A stretch of 7,472 nt of DNA from an uncultured Lachnospiraceae bacterium (GTDB taxonomy: Bacteria; Bacillota_A; Clostridia; Lachnospirales; Lachnospiraceae): positions 1 to 7,472 of the forward strand of contig USDU01000123.1 of assembly GCA_900553635.1 (NCBI GenBank). The letters are read 5' to 3'. Every line of letters begins with the position of its first letter. Within the stretch, counting starts at the first letter, position 1. The notes under the pieces are model-generated. The model saw only the letters and a list, made by a program, of their open reading frames with translations, was not told the origin of the DNA and did no database searches. Shown here piece by piece: positions 4,861-7,472 of this stretch. Both the position numbers and the translations under genes were made by a program.

Positions 4861-4980
4861 TTTGCAGACGATACAGGAGAAAAACTTCTGCACATCATGC
4901 TCGCATGTAAGGGCAGAAATTTTTCTCCTGTATCCTCCTGCAAAGCAGGAGCCCACGCGTATGCGCGTGGGGTCTGCAAA
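4861..4980. repeat. 120-base four-way-junction palindromic element
   Basis: The outer stem is TTTGCAGAC (4861-4869) with GTCTGCAAA (4972-4980), 9 perfect pairs. Inside, three hairpins are packed with only G4870 and C4934 unpaired at the junction. Arm 1 (4871-4933) has 14 perfect pairs beginning ATACAGGAG, one mismatch, then TTCTGC/GCAGAA and an apical part. Arm 2 (4935-4951) is CTCCTGC-AAA-GCAGGAG. Arm 3 (4952-4971) is CCCACGCG-TATG-CGCGTGGG. It starts 23 bases after the lactonase stop codon and so lies in the 3' region of the hem-lactonase transcript. It has no T-run to make a standard terminator and no real gene. Folding is symmetric on both strands, so the sense strand is undetermined. It is a candidate structured RNA or a dispersed palindromic DNA element. 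Confidence 0.65.
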
Positions 4981-5003
4981 TTGTAGTAGTTTATCCATCC
5001 CCA

Positions 5004-6059
5004 CTACCCTTCGATCTCAGCCACCAGAACACAGTTGGGCGTCTCTATGGAGATCGGTTTTCCCTTGGCCGTAAAATAGTTTTTGTCATAATGCACCTCA
5101 AAGGTGGTGATGGTATTGCTCTCATGGTTCAGTGACATGATGTGCTTATTATCCGGGAAAAAATCAATGGCCTTCGGGTAATCCCCGCTAATCGGCAGAA
5201 TACAGATTTTCTCCAGCAGTCCGGTCTCTGTATCCACATGGAAAAGACCTGCCGTATTGTCCCCGGCATTGGTGCACAGAAGCTTCGTGTCATCTTTGGA
5301 GAACCGCAGGGCGCAGGCCGCGCTGGTGGCGGAATGGTAATCATTCAGCGTGGAAACCTTCTGAATCTCCTCAAATACCGGGTTCTTTCCGCTTCCGTCG
5401 TACCTGTAGACCGTAATATAATTCTTCAGCTCACTGATCACATAGGCAAATTTTCCGCTTCTGCTGAATTTGATGATCCGGGGCGCAGACTCCAGTTCAC
5501 AGAACAGCAGATCCAAAAGCTCGATTTTACCGGTACGGTGATCAAATTTATAGATTTTGATCTGGTCGGTTCCCAGATCCACCGCGCAGAGATACTTTCC
5601 GTCCGGCGTCAGGTTCACGCAGTTTACATGGGGGCGGAAATTCCGCTCGGCCACGCTGCCCAGACCCTTATGGAATACCTCGTCAGTCATTTCTCCCACT
5701 GTACCGTCCTCATTGAGACGCATGACTGTCACTTTGCCGTCATGCCAGCCTGCCACGAACAGGTATCTGTCATCCTTATCCGTGGACAGATAACAGCCGC
5801 GCATGCCTTCGATGCTGGCGCAATTTAACGGAACCAGATCCCCGTCCGGCTGCACCGTAAAGGATCTCACGCCCTCGTCGGCGATGGAATACAGGAATTT
5901 TCCGTTGTGGGACATTTTGATATAAGAAGGATTGTTAATCGGGATAACCTTGCGCTCCTTCATGGTACCATTTTCCACGTCCAGATCAAAAAGATGAATC
6001 CCCACACTGTTGCCATGGGTATAAGTTCCCACATAAGCTACGTATTTTTTCTTATCCAT
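5004..6059 (-). CDS. Beta-propeller lactonase (6-phosphogluconolactonase/YbhE family)
   Basis: 351 residues of the seven-bladed beta-propeller lactonase family (PF10282), whose E. coli member Pgl hydrolyses 6-phosphogluconolactone in the pentose phosphate pathway. Blade-like repeats run through the protein: KYVAYVGTYTHG at 5-16, KMSHNGKFLYSI at 48-59, FRPHVNCVNLTPDGKYLCAVDLGTDQIKIYK at 141-171 (the most diagnostic stretch), APRIIKFSRSGKFAYVISEL at 192-211, CALRFSKDDTKLLCTNAGDN at 249-268, and YPKAIDFFPDNKHIMSLNHESNTITTFEV at 294-322. There is no signal peptide, so it should be cytosolic. AAGGAGG lies 7 bases before the ATG at 6059. The gene follows hemL after 17 bases and must be in the same operon. 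Its real substrate is open: family members also act on other sugar lactones, and nothing in the tetrapyrrole pathway needs a lactonase. Confidence 0.87.
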   Translation of the reverse strand: MDKKKYVAYVGTYTHGNSVGIHLFDLDVENGTMKERKVIPINNPSYIKMSHNGKFLYSIADEGVRSFTVQPDGDLVPLNCASIEGMRGCYLSTDKDDRYLFVAGWHDGKVTVMRLNEDGTVGEMTDEVFHKGLGSVAERNFRPHVNCVNLTPDGKYLCAVDLGTDQIKIYKFDHRTGKIELLDLLFCELESAPRIIKFSRSGKFAYVISELKNYITVYRYDGSGKNPVFEEIQKVSTLNDYHSATSAACALRFSKDDTKLLCTNAGDNTAGLFHVDTETGLLEKICILPISGDYPKAIDFFPDNKHIMSLNHESNTITTFEVHYDKNYFTAKGKPISIETPNCVLVAEIEG

Positions 6060-6077
6060 AGTATGTCCTCCTTCTGC

Positions 6078-7358
6078 TTAGCGCTGACCAAGGTACGCCT
6101 TGAAAATATCCAGTGTCTTCTCCAGTTCGTCCTCTGTCATGGCTGCGGACAGGAACATAGCCTCAAACTGGGACGGTGCCAGATAAATGCTGTTCTGTAT
6201 CATATAAGAGAAATACTCCCCGAATTTTGCCGTATCCGAGGTCTTTGCCTCCGCATAATTAGTCACCGGGCCGTCGGTAAAGAAGATACTTCCCAGAGAG
6301 CCGATATGGTTCACCACCCAGGGCTTGCCTGCCTCACGCACTGCCTCCTGCATACCCTCAAAGAATACATCCGCCTTATGGTTCAGTTCCTCGTAGAATT
6401 CCGGCGTCTCCTGTAAAAGCTTTAACTGAGCCAGTCCGGCCGCCATAGCCACCGGGTTGCCGCTTAAGGTTCCCGCCTGGTAAACCGGGCCGCTGGGAGC
6501 GATAAGCTTCATCACGTCTTTTCTGCCGCCGTAAGCGCCCACCGGCATACCGCCGCCGATGATCTTACCAAAGGTGGTCAGATCCGGCTCAATGTCAAAA
6601 TACCCCTGGGCACCGGAGAGGCTCAGGCGGAAGCCTGTAATAACTTCATCGAAAATGAGCAGGCTTCCGTTCTCATTACAGAGTCTGCGAAGCCCCTGAA
6701 GGAAGCCCTTCTTCGGAAGCACCACGCCCATATTGGCCGCCACCGGCTCTACGATGACTGCCGCTACCTCGCCCTTGAACTGGTCAAAAATGGCCTGTAC
6801 GCTGTCCAGATCGTTGTATACTGCCGTCAGCGTATCCTGGGTACAGCCTGCCGGAACGCCCGCACTGTCCAGAATTCCCGCGGTCATGACTCCGGATCCT
6901 GCCTTTACCAGCATGGCGTCGCTGTGGCCGTGATAGCAGCCCGCGAATTTGATAATCTTATTGCGGCCGGTGAAACCTCTGGCCGCGCGGATAGCACTCA
7001 TAACAGCCTCGGTACCGGAGTTTACCATACGAACCATTTCTATAGAAGGAACGATGCTGCAGATCAGCTCTGCCATCTCCACCTCCCGCTCGGTGGCCGC
7101 ACCAAAGCTCAAGCCCTCCCGGCAGGCCTCCAGAACATCCGCCAATACCTTCGGATGATTGTGACCCAGGATCATAGGACCCCAGGATCCTACAAAGTCC
7201 AGATAGGTCTGACCGTCTGTGTCTGTCATATACGCGCCCTTTGCCGACGCGATAAACCGGGGCGTCTCACCGACAGAGCCAAAAGCCCGCACCGGCGAGT
7301 TTACGCCGCCGGGGATATGTTCTACTGCTTCTGCAAAGAGCATTTCTGATTTGTTCAT
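6078..7358 (-). CDS. hemL: Glutamate-1-semialdehyde 2,1-aminomutase
   Basis: PLP-dependent class III aminotransferase-fold enzyme that turns glutamate-1-semialdehyde into 5-aminolevulinate, the last step of the C5 route to tetrapyrroles. At 426 residues it has the standard length. Visible marks are the start motif HIPGGVNSPVRAF (14-26), VNSGTEAVMSAIRAAR (112-127) for phosphate binding, the aromatic YHGHSD (142-147), IFDEVITGFR (235-244) with D237 against the pyridine nitrogen, and FGKIIGGGMPVGAYGG (263-278), in which K265 is the PLP lysine at the same number as in E. coli. The ATG at 7358 shares its A with the hemB stop codon (TAATG), so the two are translationally coupled. GGGAG lies 9 bases upstream. 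In anaerobes of this kind the product usually feeds siroheme or cobalamin rather than haem, but that part of the pathway is outside the window. Confidence 0.97.
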   Translation of the reverse strand: MNKSEMLFAEAVEHIPGGVNSPVRAFGSVGETPRFIASAKGAYMTDTDGQTYLDFVGSWGPMILGHNHPKVLADVLEACREGLSFGAATEREVEMAELICSIVPSIEMVRMVNSGTEAVMSAIRAARGFTGRNKIIKFAGCYHGHSDAMLVKAGSGVMTAGILDSAGVPAGCTQDTLTAVYNDLDSVQAIFDQFKGEVAAVIVEPVAANMGVVLPKKGFLQGLRRLCNENGSLLIFDEVITGFRLSLSGAQGYFDIEPDLTTFGKIIGGGMPVGAYGGRKDVMKLIAPSGPVYQAGTLSGNPVAMAAGLAQLKLLQETPEFYEELNHKADVFFEGMQEAVREAGKPWVVNHIGSLGSIFFTDGPVTNYAEAKTSDTAKFGEYFSYMIQNSIYLAPSQFEAMFLSAAMTEDELEKTLDIFKAYLGQR

Positions 7359-7472
7359 TAGCCAATTCTCCCTTCGTCCATAAAGCCTGCAATCTCTTTT
7401 GCGAAATAGGTCAGGTACAGGTCTACGCCTGCCCGGTACGCGCTGGCCGCGGTCTCGCAGATGATGGAAGCC
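7358..7472 (-). CDS. hemB: Porphobilinogen synthase (HemB), C-terminal 37 residues, 5' part outside the window
   Basis: The frame open from the right edge ends ETAASAYRAGVDLYLTYFAK followed by EIAGFMDEGRIG and TAA at 7358-7360. This matches the HemB C-terminal pattern, in which a helix ending RAGAD is followed by a final strand (IITY-AKE) and a short tail. HemB condenses two 5-aminolevulinate molecules to porphobilinogen and is the next enzyme after HemL, which supports the call. The stop codon overlaps the hemL start by one base. The active-site lysines and metal cysteines are outside the window, so the catalytic class cannot be checked. Confidence 0.85.
   Translation of the reverse strand, partial: ASIICETAASAYRAGVDLYLTYFAKEIAGFMDEGRIG

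Noticed and set aside
4758..4979. Minus-strand frame of 73 codons across the palindromic element
   Set aside because: It consists mostly of the inverted repeats of the 120-base element and has no ribosome binding site or family similarity.
4861..4980. CRISPR array or retron-type RNA as an explanation of the palindromes
   Set aside because: There are no regularly repeated units with spacers, and no reverse transcriptase or cas gene is in the window.

Overview
The window reads as a low-to-moderate GC Clostridia genome, most likely Lachnospiraceae and possibly Blautia-like. This is inferred from the style of the protein sequences, AGGAGG-type ribosome binding sites, a tRNA without encoded CCA, and a PduL-AckA acetate module in place of Pta-AckA. 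Every gene I can support is on the minus strand, so transcription runs from high to low coordinates. The long plus-strand open frames are antisense shadows.

Right end (7472 to 5004): a tetrapyrrole operon. The last 37 codons of hemB overlap the start of hemL by one base (TAATG). hemL is followed after 17 bases by a cytosolic seven-bladed beta-propeller lactonase of the 6-phosphogluconolactonase family. HemL makes 5-aminolevulinate and HemB condenses it to porphobilinogen. The lactonase has no obvious role in that pathway.

Middle (5003 to 2750): the 329-base gap 4675-5003 has no gene. It holds a tightly packed 120-base multi-hairpin palindromic element (4861-4980), a possible pduL promoter, and several dyads in the pduL leader. 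pduL (non-microcompartment phosphotransacylase) and ackA then form an acetyl-CoA to acetyl-phosphate to acetate plus ATP module. They are separated by a second structured intergenic element of about 116 bases (3977-4092).

Translation block (2711 to 1881): a perfect consensus sigma-A promoter (TTGACA-N17-TATAAT) drives yceD and rpmF (ribosomal protein L32, not seen as a long frame because it is 59 aa). The unit ends in an intrinsic terminator. The 398-base stretch 1538-1935 then carries tRNA-Glu(CUC) with its own promoter and terminator, and a hairpin just upstream of the next gene.

Left end (1537 to 1): a small unrecognised integral membrane protein, then the N-terminal 296 residues of a GyrB/ParE-type topoisomerase subunit that runs off the window. 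Its probable promoter lies inside the 3' end of the membrane-protein gene, and its leader carries a perfect 14-bp palindrome.

Most of the window is ordinary housekeeping sequence. The parts that deserve a second look are the two branched intergenic palindromes, the structured pduL leader, and the lactonase in a tetrapyrrole operon. I see no defence system, CRISPR array, transposase or prophage gene.
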